This document shows, one piece after another, positions 8,419-17,147 of a DNA stretch of 64,000 bases. The stretch covers positions 62,001 through 126,000 of the forward strand of contig NZ_RZIJ01000020.1 of the NCBI RefSeq assembly GCF_003989665.1, read 5' to 3'. The notes under the pieces are model-generated. The model was not told the DNA's origin. It ran no database searches and saw only the letters and a list, made by a program, of their open reading frames with translations. Source of the stretch: Azospirillum doebereinerae (lineage in GTDB: Bacteria > Pseudomonadota > Alphaproteobacteria > Azospirillales > Azospirillaceae). Made by a program: the position numbers and the translations under genes. Numbering within the stretch: the stretch's first letter is position 1; the number at the start of each line of letters is the position of its first letter.

Positions 8419-10842
8419 ATGAGCCCTGCCAAGACCGCCCTTGTCTCCTGCGCCGCCGTCGCCGCTCTCGCGGCGCTGACGGTCGCCGTCCTCCTGATGA
8501 CCGGTTCGATCGGTGCCGCGCTGGCGGGGATCGCCGTCAACGCGCTGCTGGCGCTGGGCGTCCTGTACGGCGTGCTGGCGCGCCGCGTCGGCGAACCGCT
8601 GTCCAGGCTGGCCGCCGGGGCGACCGCCGCCGCCGGCCTGCCGAGGACCGACGACGACGTCGGGGATCTGACCAAGGCGCTGGAACGCCTCATCGCCGAC
8701 GCGGCAGCCCGCGCCGCCAACGAGACGGAACGCGAGGCCGAGCGCAAGGCGACCGAGGAACGCGCGGTCCGGCTGGAAACCCTGACCCGCGCCTTCGAGA
8801 ACAAGGTCGGCCATCTGGTGCAGACGGTCTCCACGGCGGCCGGCGAGATGACGGAGACCGCCACCGCGATGACCGGCACCGCCGAGCGCAGCAACCAGCT
8901 GTCGGCGGCGATGGCGTCGGCGTCGGGCCAGGCGTCGGTCAACGTGCAGACGGTGGCGACCGCGACGGAGGAGCTGTCGGTCTCCATCCAGGAGATCGGC
9001 CGTCAGGTCGCCTCCTCGGCCAGCATCGCCGGCAAGGCGGTGGACGACACCCGGCGCACCGACGCGGTGGTCCAGGGCTTGGCGGAAAGCGCCAACCGGA
9101 TCGGGCAGGTGGTGACGATGATCCACGGCATCGCCGGCCAGACCAACCTCTTGGCGCTGAACGCGACCATCGAGGCGGCGCGCGCCGGCGAGGCCGGCAA
9201 GGGCTTCGCGGTGGTGGCGTCGGAGGTGAAGACCCTCGCCAACCAGACCGCCAAGGCGACGGAGGACATCTCGACCCAGGTCGGCGCCATCCAGTCGGCG
9301 ACGGCCGAGGCGGTGGAGGCCATCCGGGGCATCGCCGGCACCATCGCCGACATCAACGAGATCGCCGCGACCATCGCCGCCGCCGTCCAGCAGCAGGGCG
9401 CCGCCACCCGCGAGATCGCCCGCAGCGTCCAGGAGGCCGCGCGCGGCACTGAGGAGGTCGCCCGCAACATCACCGGCGTGACCGAGGCCGCGTCGGACAC
9501 CGGGACGGCGGCGGGGCAGGTGCTCGACGCCGCCGGGGAGGTCTCGCAGCGCGCCGACCAGCTGAGCCAGGAGGTCAACAACTTCCTCGCCGAGGTCAGC
9601 CTGCAATCGGCGCTGCGCCGCCGCGCCAACGCCGCCGGGCGCATGAACGCTTCCGCCGGGACCGGTGTTCGGCGGGTGGCGAGCGGCCCGGCGACGGCCA
9701 CCGTCAACACCACCGGCCTCGCCGTGACCGACGACAGCGTCACCATCGGCATCCTGCACTCCGCGACCGGCACCATGGCGCTGAGCGAGGGCGGCTCGAT
9801 CCAGGCGGAGATGCTGGCGATCCAGCAGATCAACGAGGCGGGTGGCGTGCTCGGCCGCGAGATCCGCATCGCGCAGGAGGACGGCGCCAGCGACTGGCCG
9901 ACCTTCGCCGACAAGACGCGCAAGCTGCTGGCCGAGGACAAGGTGGCGGCGATCTTCGGTTGCTGGACCTCGGCCTCGCGCAAGGCGGTGCTGCCGATGC
10001 TGGAGCGGCACAATGGGCTGCTCTACTACCCGACCTTCTACGAGGGGCTGGAGCAGTCCAAGCACGTCATCTACACCGGCCAGGAGGCGACCCAGCAGAT
10101 TCTCGCCGGGCTGGACTGGGTGCGGCGCGAGAAGGGCGCCAAGACCTTCTTCCTGATCGGCTCGGACTACATCTGGCCGCGCGCGTCGAACGCCATCGCC
10201 CGCCGCCACATCGAGCGCAACGGCTGCCGCATCGTCGGCGAGGAGTATGTCGAGCTCGGCCACACCCGCTTCGAGGCCATCGTCGCCAAGATCAAGGCGA
10301 CCAAGCCCGACGTGATCTACCCCATCGTCGTCGGCGGCTCCAACGTCGCCTTCTACAAGCAGCTGAAGGCGGCGGGGATCGACCTCGGCACCCAGACCCT
10401 GCTGACCAACAGCGTGACCGAGGACGAGATGCTGGGCATCGGCGGCGACTACATCGCCGGGGCCTACACCTGCGCCAAGTATTTCCAGGGGCTGGATCTC
10501 CCGGCCAACCGGGCCTTCGTCGCGAACTTCAAGAAAATGTGGGGGGCGGACAGCGTCATCGGCGACGTCACCGCCAACGCCTACATCGGCCCCTGGCTGT
10601 GGAAGCTGGCGGTGGAGAAGGCCGGCAGCTTCGACGTGGCCCGCGTCGCCGCCGCCTCGCCCGGCATCGAGTTCAAGGACGCGCCCGCCGGCCACACCCG
10701 GATCCACGAGAATCACCATCTCTGGACGAAGACCCGCGTCGGCCGGGCGCGCCGCGACGGTCAGTTCGACGTGGTCTACGAGACCAAGGACCTGATCGAA
10801 CCCAACCCCTTCCCCGAAGGCTTCCGCGAGATCGCGGCGTGA
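8419..10842 (+). CDS. Chemoreceptor with cytoplasmic signalling domain fused to a C-terminal UrtA-like binding domain
   Basis: An 807-residue protein with an unusual order. Residues 7-27 and 32-54 are two hydrophobic helices separated by only a few residues, so there is no periplasmic sensor domain. A HAMP-like stretch follows, then a methyl-accepting chemotaxis domain whose hairpin tip ([20 protein letters not shown], about residues 238-260) is canonical. From about residue 427 to the end comes an almost complete UrtA homologue ([42 protein letters not shown]), very similar to the product of 3223-4482 but without a signal peptide. With two membrane helices, both the signalling and binding domains should be cytoplasmic. 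The ATG at 8419 has GGGGAA upstream. It is probably a receptor for imported urea or amide. Confidence 0.9.
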   Translation: MSPAKTALVSCAAVAALAALTVAVLLMTGSIGAALAGIAVNALLALGVLYGVLARRVGEPLSRLAAGATAAAGLPRTDDDVGDLTKALERLIADAAARAANETEREAERKATEERAVRLETLTRAFENKVGHLVQTVSTAAGEMTETATAMTGTAERSNQLSAAMASASGQASVNVQTVATATEELSVSIQEIGRQVASSASIAGKAVDDTRRTDAVVQGLAESANRIGQVVTMIHGIAGQTNLLALNATIEAARAGEAGKGFAVVASEVKTLANQTAKATEDISTQVGAIQSATAEAVEAIRGIAGTIADINEIAATIAAAVQQQGAATREIARSVQEAARGTEEVARNITGVTEAASDTGTAAGQVLDAAGEVSQRADQLSQEVNNFLAEVSLQSALRRRANAAGRMNASAGTGVRRVASGPATATVNTTGLAVTDDSVTIGILHSATGTMALSEGGSIQAEMLAIQQINEAGGVLGREIRIAQEDGASDWPTFADKTRKLLAEDKVAAIFGCWTSASRKAVLPMLERHNGLLYYPTFYEGLEQSKHVIYTGQEATQQILAGLDWVRREKGAKTFFLIGSDYIWPRASNAIARRHIERNGCRIVGEEYVELGHTRFEAIVAKIKATKPDVIYPIVVGGSNVAFYKQLKAAGIDLGTQTLLTNSVTEDEMLGIGGDYIAGAYTCAKYFQGLDLPANRAFVANFKKMWGADSVIGDVTANAYIGPWLWKLAVEKAGSFDVARVAAASPGIEFKDAPAGHTRIHENHHLWTKTRVGRARRDGQFDVVYETKDLIEPNPFPEGFREIAA

Positions 10843-10861
10843 TGAAGCCGTCGCGCCCCGT

Positions 10862-10972
10862 GCCCCCTCCCTAACCCTCCCCCGCTTGCGCGGGAGAGGG
10901 AACTCCGTCGAACGCCGACGAAGCTCCTGCCCCTTCTCCCGCTGACAAGCGGGGGAGGGATGGGGAGGGGGC
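10862..10972. repeat. Dispersed palindromic repeat (family A), chemoreceptor-fmdA junction
   Basis: The left end, CCCTCCCTAACCCTCCCC, and the right end at 10946-10972 form an imperfect long inverted repeat, with the inner arms CGCTTGCGCG and CTGACAAGCGG. It closely matches the copy at 4499-4607 and, like it, sits between co-directional genes of the amide operon. Confidence 0.75.
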
Positions 10973-11020
10973 TTGCCTGAACACCGCCCAACCATTCCAT
11001 AAAGAAGGAAGACCCACGCT

Positions 11021-12250
11021 ATGGCCGACACACTCGTCAAGGTCGATCTGTCGAAGTCCCCCTATGAGAACGACATGATCCACAACCGCTGGCACCCGGA
11101 CATCCCGATGGCGGTCACGGTGAAGCCGGGCGACGATTTCATCCTGGAATGCTACGACTGGACCGGCGGCCAGATCATGAACGACGACAACGCGGCCGAT
11201 GTCCGCGACGTCGATCTCAGTCAGGTCCATTTCCTCAGCGGCCCGGTCGGCGTCGAGGGGGCCGAGCCGGGCGACCTGCTGGTGGTCGACCTGCTCGACA
11301 TCGGCGCCTTCCCGCAGCAGCAATGGGGCTTCAACGGCTTCTTCTCCAAGCAGAACGGCGGCGGCTTCCTGACCGAGCATTTCCCGCTGGCCCAGAAGTC
11401 GATCTGGGACTTCGAGGGTATGTTCACCAAGTCGCGCCACATTCCGGGCGTGCGCTTCGCCGGTCTGATCCACCCCGGCCTGATCGGCTGCCTGCCGTCG
11501 CCCGACCTGCTGGCCAAGTGGAACAAGCGCGAGCAGGCGCTGATCGACACCAACCCGACCCGCGTTCCCGGCCTCGCCAACCCGCCCTACGCGCCGACCG
11601 CCCATATGGGCCGGTTGAAGGGCGATGCCCGCGACAAGGCGGCGGCCGAAGGCGCCCGCACCGTTCCGCCGCGCGAGCATGGCGGAAATTGCGACATCAA
11701 GGATCTGTCGCGCGGCTCCAAGATCTATTTCCCGGTCTATGTGAAAGGCGCCGGCCTGTCGATGGGCGACCTGCACTTCAGCCAGGGCGACGGCGAGATC
11801 ACCTTCTGCGGCGCCATCGAGATGGCCGGCTGGGCGCATCTGAAGGTCGACCTGATCAAGGACGGCATGGCGAAATACGGCATCAAGAACCCGATCTTCC
11901 GACCCAGCCCGATCACCCCGACCTACAACGACTACCTGATCTTCGAGGGCATCTCGGTCGACGAGGCCGGCGAGCAGCATTACCTCGACGTCCAGGTCGC
12001 CTACCGCCAGGCCTGCCTGAACGCCATCGAATACCTGAAGAAGTTTGGCTATTCCGGCGCGCAGGCCTACTCGATCCTCGGCACCGCGCCGGTCCAGGGC
12101 CACATCAGCGGCGTGGTCGACGTGCCGAACGCCTGCGCCACCCTGTTCCTGCCGACCGAGATCTTCGACTTCGACATCAAGCCCAACGCCAACGGACCGA
12201 CCAAGTTCGTCACCGGCGACGTCGACCTGCCGATCGCCCAGGACAAGTGA
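11021..12250 (+). CDS. fmdA: Formamidase / acetamidase family amidohydrolase
   Basis: A 409-residue member of the FmdA/AmdA family, which hydrolyses formamide (sometimes acetamide) to ammonia and the carboxylate. Family features include the N-terminal HNRWHPDIP segment, the DWTGGQI and GAEPGDLLVVDLLDIGAFP stretches, REHGGNCDIKDLSRGSKIYFPV and SMGDLHFSQGDGEITFCGAIEM. These match the formamidase core closely and the length is normal. AAGAAGGAAG lies upstream of the ATG. It is the catalytic outlet of the locus, since amide entering by UrtABCDE would be converted here to usable ammonia. Confidence 0.93.
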   Translation: MADTLVKVDLSKSPYENDMIHNRWHPDIPMAVTVKPGDDFILECYDWTGGQIMNDDNAADVRDVDLSQVHFLSGPVGVEGAEPGDLLVVDLLDIGAFPQQQWGFNGFFSKQNGGGFLTEHFPLAQKSIWDFEGMFTKSRHIPGVRFAGLIHPGLIGCLPSPDLLAKWNKREQALIDTNPTRVPGLANPPYAPTAHMGRLKGDARDKAAAEGARTVPPREHGGNCDIKDLSRGSKIYFPVYVKGAGLSMGDLHFSQGDGEITFCGAIEMAGWAHLKVDLIKDGMAKYGIKNPIFRPSPITPTYNDYLIFEGISVDEAGEQHYLDVQVAYRQACLNAIEYLKKFGYSGAQAYSILGTAPVQGHISGVVDVPNACATLFLPTEIFDFDIKPNANGPTKFVTGDVDLPIAQDK

Positions 12251-12263
12251 GGAGCCCGTCGCC

Positions 12264-12605
12264 ATGCCGATGTACGATTACGAATGCCCGAGCTGCGGCG
12301 ATTTCACCGACCTGCGTCCGATGGTGGAATGCCGGATGCCGCAGCCCTGCCCGGCCTGCGCCACGCCGTCGCCACGGGTGATGCGCACGGCCCCGGCCTT
12401 CTCGACCGTTTCGGCGGCGACGCGCAAGGCCCATGGCACCAACGAACGCAGCGCCGACCGGCCCAAGCTGCTGTCGGAAGGGGGCCACAAGCACGGCCCC
12501 AACTGCGGCTGCGGCAGCGGGTCCAAGAACAGCCGGACGGTGGCGCGGGGGGCCGACGGCTCCAAGGCGTTCCCGACCGCGCGCCCCTGGATGATCAGCC
12601 ACTGA
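12264..12605 (+). CDS. fmdB: FmdB-family zinc-ribbon protein
   Basis: A 113-residue protein with the FmdB zinc ribbon at the N-terminus: MPMYDYECPSCGDF, then CPAC about 25 residues on. A second Cys-rich stretch, HGPNCGCGSG, lies near residue 85. FmdB was named as a putative regulatory protein next to formamidase in Methylophilus methylotrophus; its biochemical role is unsettled. The start at 12264 follows the fmdA stop by 13 bases with GAGGAG between. It is the last gene before a strong terminator. Confidence 0.9.
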   Translation: MPMYDYECPSCGDFTDLRPMVECRMPQPCPACATPSPRVMRTAPAFSTVSAATRKAHGTNERSADRPKLLSEGGHKHGPNCGCGSGSKNSRTVARGADGSKAFPTARPWMISH

Positions 12606-12627
12606 GGTCTCGGCATTGAGACCTGCG

Positions 12628-12660
12628 GGACCGGGGCTGCGGCTCCGGTCCTCTTTCTTT
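12628..12660 (+). terminator. Rho-independent terminator of the urt-fmd operon
   Basis: A ten-pair stem (12628-12637 with 12642-12651, one G-T pair) closes a TGCG tetraloop and is followed by TCTTTCTTT. It lies 22 bases after the fmdB stop. The minus-strand side is not followed by a T-run, so it serves the plus strand. Confidence 0.85.
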
Positions 12661-12678
12661 ATCGACCTCCGGGCAGCC

Positions 12679-13158
12679 TCAGCTCGCGATCTTCCACGAG
12701 CCGTCGGGCTGGCGGCAGGCGGTGCCGTGGGCCTGCTCGGTGCGGCCGCCGACCACGATGGTCTGCTGGAACTCGCGGCAATAGGCGCCGCCGCCGTCGT
12801 AGCCGTCGCGGATCGGCACGATGGTCCCCTGGTTGCCCGATTGCGGGTTGTTCCAGCGGATCTGTTGACCGATCGGCGCCGCGTAGGCGCGGGTCGCCGC
12901 CTGGTCGGCGTAGGTCTGGTCGGCGCGGTCCAGCGAGGAGCCGAGTTCCCGCCCGGCGAAGGCGCCCAGCAGCGTGCCGATGCCCACCGCCACCAGCTTG
13001 CCCGACCCGCCGCCGAAGCGCGAGCCGATCAGGCCGCCGGCCACGGCGCCGCCGACCGTGCCGACCCCTTCCTTGGTTCCCATGGAGCCGGTCTGGCAAC
13101 CGGCCAGGGCGGTGCTCAGGAGGGCGGCGATCAGGACGGCGGACAGGGCGGAGCGCAT
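12679..13158 (-). CDS. Glycine-zipper surface-antigen lipoprotein
   Basis: A 159-residue predicted outer-membrane lipoprotein. The signal peptide ends in the lipobox LAGC (Cys21). Next is a glycine-zipper membrane segment (GTVGGAVAGGLIGSRFGGGSGK and the GIGTLLGAFAGRELG stretch). The C-terminal domain has the form WNNPQSGNQGTIVPIRDGY...YCREFQQTIVVGG, as in 17-kDa surface antigens. The start at 13158 has GAAGGA upstream. The frame extends upstream without a start better placed for a signal peptide. It is transcribed towards fmdB and shows no functional link to it. Confidence 0.85.
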   Translation of the reverse strand: MRSALSAVLIAALLSTALAGCQTGSMGTKEGVGTVGGAVAGGLIGSRFGGGSGKLVAVGIGTLLGAFAGRELGSSLDRADQTYADQAATRAYAAPIGQQIRWNNPQSGNQGTIVPIRDGYDGGGAYCREFQQTIVVGGRTEQAHGTACRQPDGSWKIAS

Positions 13159-13437
13159 CGGTGGTCCTTCATGAAAAAACATTCCCCATGGAAGCCGCCG
13201 GAGCGGGCTCGGATGCCCGTGGGGAAACCGGGCCGCATGATAATGCGGCAGGCCGAACGCAGTCATCCGAAAACCCGTATATTCGGAGACTTACTTTTCC
13301 GGAGCGCCCGCGGTTTCGGTCCGGGCCGCCCCAGGTGGGGTCATATTTCTCCACCGGTTCATTTGGTATTAATCTGTTTTTGTTCGACTTGAGCCTCTGC
13401 GGAGCCCCTTGACCGGGGCCAGGACACCGGGGCGGCA
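13159..13437. other. Intergenic region, probable divergent promoters
   Basis: This 279-bp stretch separates the leftward lipoprotein from the rightward gene at 13438. It has no credible gene. Its right half (about 13340-13390) is markedly AT-richer than its surroundings (CATTTGGTATTAATCTG), which fits a promoter for the rightward gene. No specific sigma-factor motif could be assigned. Confidence 0.4.
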
Positions 13438-13980
13438 ATGGGCGATTCGGACGATCTTTTCGATATGTACCGCAACGACCGCACGCCCAAGCGGGCGCTG
13501 ACCGGTGCGGCGCTCGCCACGGCGCTGTCGGAGCGGGTGCGGCGCAGCTTCGCGCTGATGGACAGCCTCTGCGCCGACGTGGCGCGGGCGCTGGCCCAGG
13601 CGCGCTACACGACCCGGCTGGCCACGGCGGTGGTGGACCGCTCCACCTATGTGCGGCTGGACCGGAACTCCGAAGGCTTCCGCGACTACCTGCGCGGCTG
13701 GAGCCAGCAGCGGGCCGAGCGCGGCTCCGGGGGCATGCATTGGGAGGCGCAGATCCTCGTCGCCGACCACCGGCGCGTCTCGGCGGAGATCGGGCTGGGC
13801 GTGGCCTTCGAATGGCCGTCCGGCGATGCCGGCGAGGCCGAGGCCTTCGTCGAGTTCTGGCCGACCGGGCAGGGGGTGGCGCTGCCCGCCGACTCCCGTG
13901 GCTTTCAGCGCGCGCTCGTCGCCTGCATCGTCAAGATGGAGGAGGCGGGCACGCTGTCCAGCTTCAAGGGCCGCTCCTGA
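13438..13980 (+). CDS. Hypothetical protein (180 aa)
   Basis: I do not recognise this family. The product is soluble, with no signal peptide or membrane helix. It begins with a charged stretch (MGDSDDLFDMYRNDRTPK), has a helical region LATALSERVRRSFALMDSLC, and a C-terminal half rich in W, F and E (GVAFEWPSG, AFVEFWPTGQG). Codon use is typical of the window and GGGGCGG lies before the ATG, so it is very likely real. It sits alone, convergent with the flagellar flgN-flgE operon and ending 12 bases from flgN. A motility role is possible but not shown. Confidence 0.7.
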   Translation: MGDSDDLFDMYRNDRTPKRALTGAALATALSERVRRSFALMDSLCADVARALAQARYTTRLATAVVDRSTYVRLDRNSEGFRDYLRGWSQQRAERGSGGMHWEAQILVADHRRVSAEIGLGVAFEWPSGDAGEAEAFVEFWPTGQGVALPADSRGFQRALVACIVKMEEAGTLSSFKGRS

Positions 13981-13992
13981 TCCCGTTTTTCC

Positions 13993-14511
13993 CTACAGCG
14001 TCGTGTTGAGGCCGGAGGCCGACAACTCCACCGGGCGCAGGGAATGGCCGCTGCGGGCGTAGGTCCCGTCGCTCGCCGCCTTTTCCAGCGCCGCCAGCAG
14101 GTTGCGGTTGATGGTCAGCACCGCCTTGCGCAGGGCGACCAGACCGGTGGCGTTGACGGTGACCGCCCGGTCCAGCCGTTCGATCCGGTCCAGCGTCATG
14201 GCCCGCAGATCGTCGGGCAGGCGGACGCCGTCGGCGCGGGCTTGGTTGGCGACGCTCTCAAGCCGCTCGGCCATCGCGGCCTTGCGGTGGGCGAAGACCT
14301 CCAGCCGATCCAGCATGCCCACGGCGATGCAGGCCGATTCCTCCTCCAGCACCGCGCAGAGCGCTTCGACCGCGTCGAGGAACTCGGTGACCAGCAGCGC
14401 CGTGGCGCCGTCATAGGCCGGGGTCTCGGCCTCGGGTGCCGCGCCGGGGACGGCGTCGGGTTTCTGTTCGGAAGCGAACTCGTGGATCAGATCCTTGAGG
14501 GTCACGCTCAC
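13993..14511 (-). CDS. flgN: FlgN-like flagellar chaperone
   Basis: A 172-residue helical protein at the end of the flgE-K-L-I-J operon. It has the helical layout of FlgN (about residues 35-150: LLVTEFLDAVEALCAVLEEE, HRKAAMAERLESVANQARAD, LRKAVLTINRNLLAALEKA), the secretion chaperone for the hook-associated proteins FlgK and FlgL. The GTG at 14511 overlaps the stop of the upstream gene (GTGA); a second GTG two codons on is an alternative start. FlgN is poorly conserved, so the call leans on gene order as well as sequence. Confidence 0.7.
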   Translation of the reverse strand: MSVTLKDLIHEFASEQKPDAVPGAAPEAETPAYDGATALLVTEFLDAVEALCAVLEEESACIAVGMLDRLEVFAHRKAAMAERLESVANQARADGVRLPDDLRAMTLDRIERLDRAVTVNATGLVALRKAVLTINRNLLAALEKAASDGTYARSGHSLRPVELSASGLNTTL

Positions 14512-14846
14512 GATGCGGTCTCCGCCTGCTGGGCGTAGAGGCGGGCGACCTCCTCGCGCACCATGCGGCCGATGCCCAGCGTGCCGGCCTCGGCGATGGC
14601 CTTGCCGTATTCCTGGAGCATGAAGCTGCGCCACGGTTTCTCCGCCGGACCGCCGCCGCCGAAGGTGCCGCTGCTCTCCAGCCCGGCGAACATCGATTCC
14701 ATCATCTGGCCGACGATCATCGATTCGAACTCCTTGGCCACCTTGTCCGCCGAGACGGGATCGAGCCTGGGCGCCGCAGGCCCCCCGGTCTTTCCATTCG
14801 GCACGTCCGACGCCGCCGGCCGGACGTTCACCCCGCTCATGTCCAT
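14508..14846 (-). CDS. flgJ: Rod-binding protein (FlgJ N-terminal domain only)
   Basis: A 112-residue protein matching the rod-binding half of FlgJ. The core is KVAKEFESMIVGQMMESMF, then a Gly-rich loop GTFGGGGPAEKPWRSFMLQEYGKAIAEAGTLGIGRMV. It lacks the C-terminal muramidase domain of enterobacterial FlgJ, which is usual in alphaproteobacteria; another enzyme must open the peptidoglycan. The start could be 14846 or the ATG two codons later; GGGAGGGCGGAAG precedes both. It overlaps flgN by four bases. Confidence 0.85.
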   Translation of the reverse strand: MDMSGVNVRPAASDVPNGKTGGPAAPRLDPVSADKVAKEFESMIVGQMMESMFAGLESSGTFGGGGPAEKPWRSFMLQEYGKAIAEAGTLGIGRMVREEVARLYAQQAETAS

Positions 14847-14878
14847 CGACTTCCGCCCTCCCGCGTGGCTTGCCGGTC

Positions 14879-16030
14879 TCAGATGATCTCAAGGTCGGCG
14901 TGCAGGGCGCCCGCCGCCTTGATCGCTTGCAGGATCGCCACCATGTCGCGCGGGCCGACCCCCAGCGCGTTCAGCCCGTTGACCAGTTGCTGGAGGCTGA
15001 CGTTGCCGCCCACCGTCACGAACTGCCGGCCGTTGCCCTCCTGCACCTGGATGTCGGTGCGCGGGACGACGACGGTCTGGCCGTTGCTGAAGGGCTGCGG
15101 CTGCGACACCTGCGGGGTTTCCACGACGCGGACGGTCAGGTTGCCTTGCGTGATGGCGACGCGACTGACCCGCACGTCGTCGCCGATGACGATGGTGCCG
15201 CTGCGCTCGTCCACCACGACGCGGGCGATGGCGTCGGGCCGGACGTGCAACTGCTCGATCTCGCCGATCAGGCGCGAGACGTTGCCCGTGTAGGCGCCGC
15301 CGATCCGCACGTCCACCGTGGTCAAATCCACCACCCGCGCGTTGCCGGCGCCCAGCCGGCCGTTCACCGCGTCGGCGATGCGGTTGGCCGTGGTGAAGTC
15401 CGGGTTGCGCAGCGCCATCCGCACCGCGCCGATGTCGTTCAGGGCGAATTTCAGCTCGCGCTCGACGATGGCGCCGTTGGCGATGCGGGCGGTGGTCGGC
15501 ACCCCCTTGGTCACCGTCGCCGCCGCGCCCCCGGCGGAGAAGCCGCCGACCGACAGCGGCCCCTGCGCCACCGCGTAGGCCTCGCCGTCGGCGCCCAGCA
15601 GCGGCGTCACCACCAGCGTGCCGCCCAGCAGGCTGGTCGCGTCGCCCAGCGCCGACACCGCCACGTCCACCGCCGTGCCCTGGCGCGGGAAGGGCGGCAG
15701 GCTGGCCGTCACCATCACCGCGGCCACGTTGCGGGTGCGCAGGGTCTCGCCGCGCGTGTTGATGCCCAGCCGCTCCATCATGCCCTTCAGGCTCTGCTCG
15801 GTGAAGGGCGCGTTGATCAGCCGGTCGCCGGTGCCGTTCAGCCCGACCACGAGGCCGTAGCCGACCAACTGGTTGCGCCGCACCCCGTCGAAGGTGACGA
15901 GATCCTTGACCCGCGTCTGCGCCACCGCCGTGCCGCCGGCCGGCGGCCCGAGGACGGCGAGCAGCGCCAGCGCACCGGCGATGATGGCCCTGGCGGCGGC
16001 CCAGGTGACGTCGGTGGGGAAGCGGGGCAT
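14879..16030 (-). CDS. flgI: Flagellar P-ring protein FlgI
   Basis: A 383-residue periplasmic protein, normal for FlgI. After a signal peptide (to about residue 38, AVAQTRVKDL) come the diagnostic stretches GYGLVVGLNGTGD, LERLGINTR-type sequence, VAAVMVTASLPPFPRQGTAVDV, ATSLLGGTLVVTPLLGADG and a C-terminal LVNGLNALGVGPRDMVAILQ. It forms the ring around the rod in peptidoglycan. It lies 9 bases downstream of flgL and 32 bases before flgJ. Confidence 0.95.
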   Translation of the reverse strand: MPRFPTDVTWAAARAIIAGALALLAVLGPPAGGTAVAQTRVKDLVTFDGVRRNQLVGYGLVVGLNGTGDRLINAPFTEQSLKGMMERLGINTRGETLRTRNVAAVMVTASLPPFPRQGTAVDVAVSALGDATSLLGGTLVVTPLLGADGEAYAVAQGPLSVGGFSAGGAAATVTKGVPTTARIANGAIVERELKFALNDIGAVRMALRNPDFTTANRIADAVNGRLGAGNARVVDLTTVDVRIGGAYTGNVSRLIGEIEQLHVRPDAIARVVVDERSGTIVIGDDVRVSRVAITQGNLTVRVVETPQVSQPQPFSNGQTVVVPRTDIQVQEGNGRQFVTVGGNVSLQQLVNGLNALGVGPRDMVAILQAIKAAGALHADLEII

Positions 16031-16039
16031 GGCGGGCGC

Positions 16040-17143
16040 CTAGAGGTAGTTGGTCAGGTGCATCTTGGCGATGCGCGCGGTGGCGCTGGCGGTCGCGTCG
16101 ATCTGCGCCTCCAGATGGCTGATCCGCGTGCTCGCCTCCGCGTAGTCGACGCCTTCCAGATTGTCGATCTGGAGGTTGAGGATGGTCTTCTGCGTCTGGT
16201 GCTGCTCGGTCACGGCGGCGATCTGATTGCGCTGGATGCCGAGCAGCGCCGTGGCCTGCCGCAGGTCGCCGAGGCCCTTCGACATCTTGGAGACCGCCTC
16301 CTCGATGTAGTCCTTGTAAGCCGCCGGCTCCATCGTCGAGGTGTCGACCGCCGCCAGCATGTAGGCGCCCTGCAGCAGGTCGCGGAACGTCTGGTCGTTG
16401 GCCTGCACGCCGTAGGCGACGCTGGTGGCGTCGGCCGGGCGGCCGGTGATGCGCGGGGACGCCGCGCCGCCCGCCTGCATCGCCGTCGTGCCGGTGTAGA
16501 AGCCGCCCTCGTAGGTGTCGGTCAGCGGTGCCGGCGCCGCGGTGGCCGGGTCGCGCACCGCGAACAGGTTGTCCAGCGTGGCGATCACCGCCGCCGTCTG
16601 CGCCGCCGTGGTCGGCATGGCCGAACCGCCGGTCGCCGCCGTGATGGCGTCGCGGACGATCTGCATCGGCGAGGGCAGGCCGGACTTGTCGCCGTCGACG
16701 GCGCGCATCGGCGGCCCCTCGACCGCCGTGCCGGCGAAGAGATAGGCGTTGCCCGACGCCGCGTTCAGCATGCCGACGATCTGGTCGAGCGTCGCCTTCG
16801 CCTTGTTCTGCAGCGACACGCCGGTTGGCGCCTGCTGACCGAGGCCAGTGGAGGCGGTGGCCAGCAGATCCGTCCCGGCGGTCAGGATGCTGGTCATCGC
16901 GCTGTCCATCGTGCCCATGCGGCCGTCGAGCAGCGCGGTGGTCTTCAGGTACTCCTCGGTGCGGTCGAACAGGTTGCGCAGCGCGATGTCGCGGCCGGTG
17001 CGGGCGCCGATCGTCGCGGAGACGTCGGCGTGGACGCCGGTGGAGAGTTCCTCGTTCGCCCGCACCATGTCCATCTGCAGCTGCGTCATCGTGGTCTGCA
17101 GGCGCCGGGACATGCCCAGCGTGGAGAGCGTGTTGTACAGCAT
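16040..17143 (-). CDS. flgL: Flagellar hook-associated protein FlgL (HAP3)
   Basis: A 367-residue flagellin-like junction protein. The N-terminal helix region LYNTLSTLGMSRRLQTTMTQ with LQMDMVRANEELSTGVHADV is typical of FlgL, as is the C-terminal helix ISHLEAQIDATASATARIAK. The variable middle (about residues 130-230) is Ala/Thr-rich. It follows flgK by four bases and connects the hook to the filament. Confidence 0.92.
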   Translation of the reverse strand: MLYNTLSTLGMSRRLQTTMTQLQMDMVRANEELSTGVHADVSATIGARTGRDIALRNLFDRTEEYLKTTALLDGRMGTMDSAMTSILTAGTDLLATASTGLGQQAPTGVSLQNKAKATLDQIVGMLNAASGNAYLFAGTAVEGPPMRAVDGDKSGLPSPMQIVRDAITAATGGSAMPTTAAQTAAVIATLDNLFAVRDPATAAPAPLTDTYEGGFYTGTTAMQAGGAASPRITGRPADATSVAYGVQANDQTFRDLLQGAYMLAAVDTSTMEPAAYKDYIEEAVSKMSKGLGDLRQATALLGIQRNQIAAVTEQHQTQKTILNLQIDNLEGVDYAEASTRISHLEAQIDATASATARIAKMHLTNYL

Positions 17144-17147
17144 CGGC

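Noticed and set aside
8374-9720. Possibility that the chemoreceptor and UrtA-like parts are separate genes joined by a missed stop or frameshift
   Set aside because: One uninterrupted frame covers both, with no internal ribosome site or signal peptide at the junction (about 9640-9700) and consistent codon bias. An assembly join cannot be excluded from sequence alone and is listed as a refutation test.
8227-11040. 937-codon minus-strand open frame opposite the chemoreceptor
   Set aside because: It runs through two palindromic repeats and mirrors the fused chemoreceptor; no domain is recognisable.
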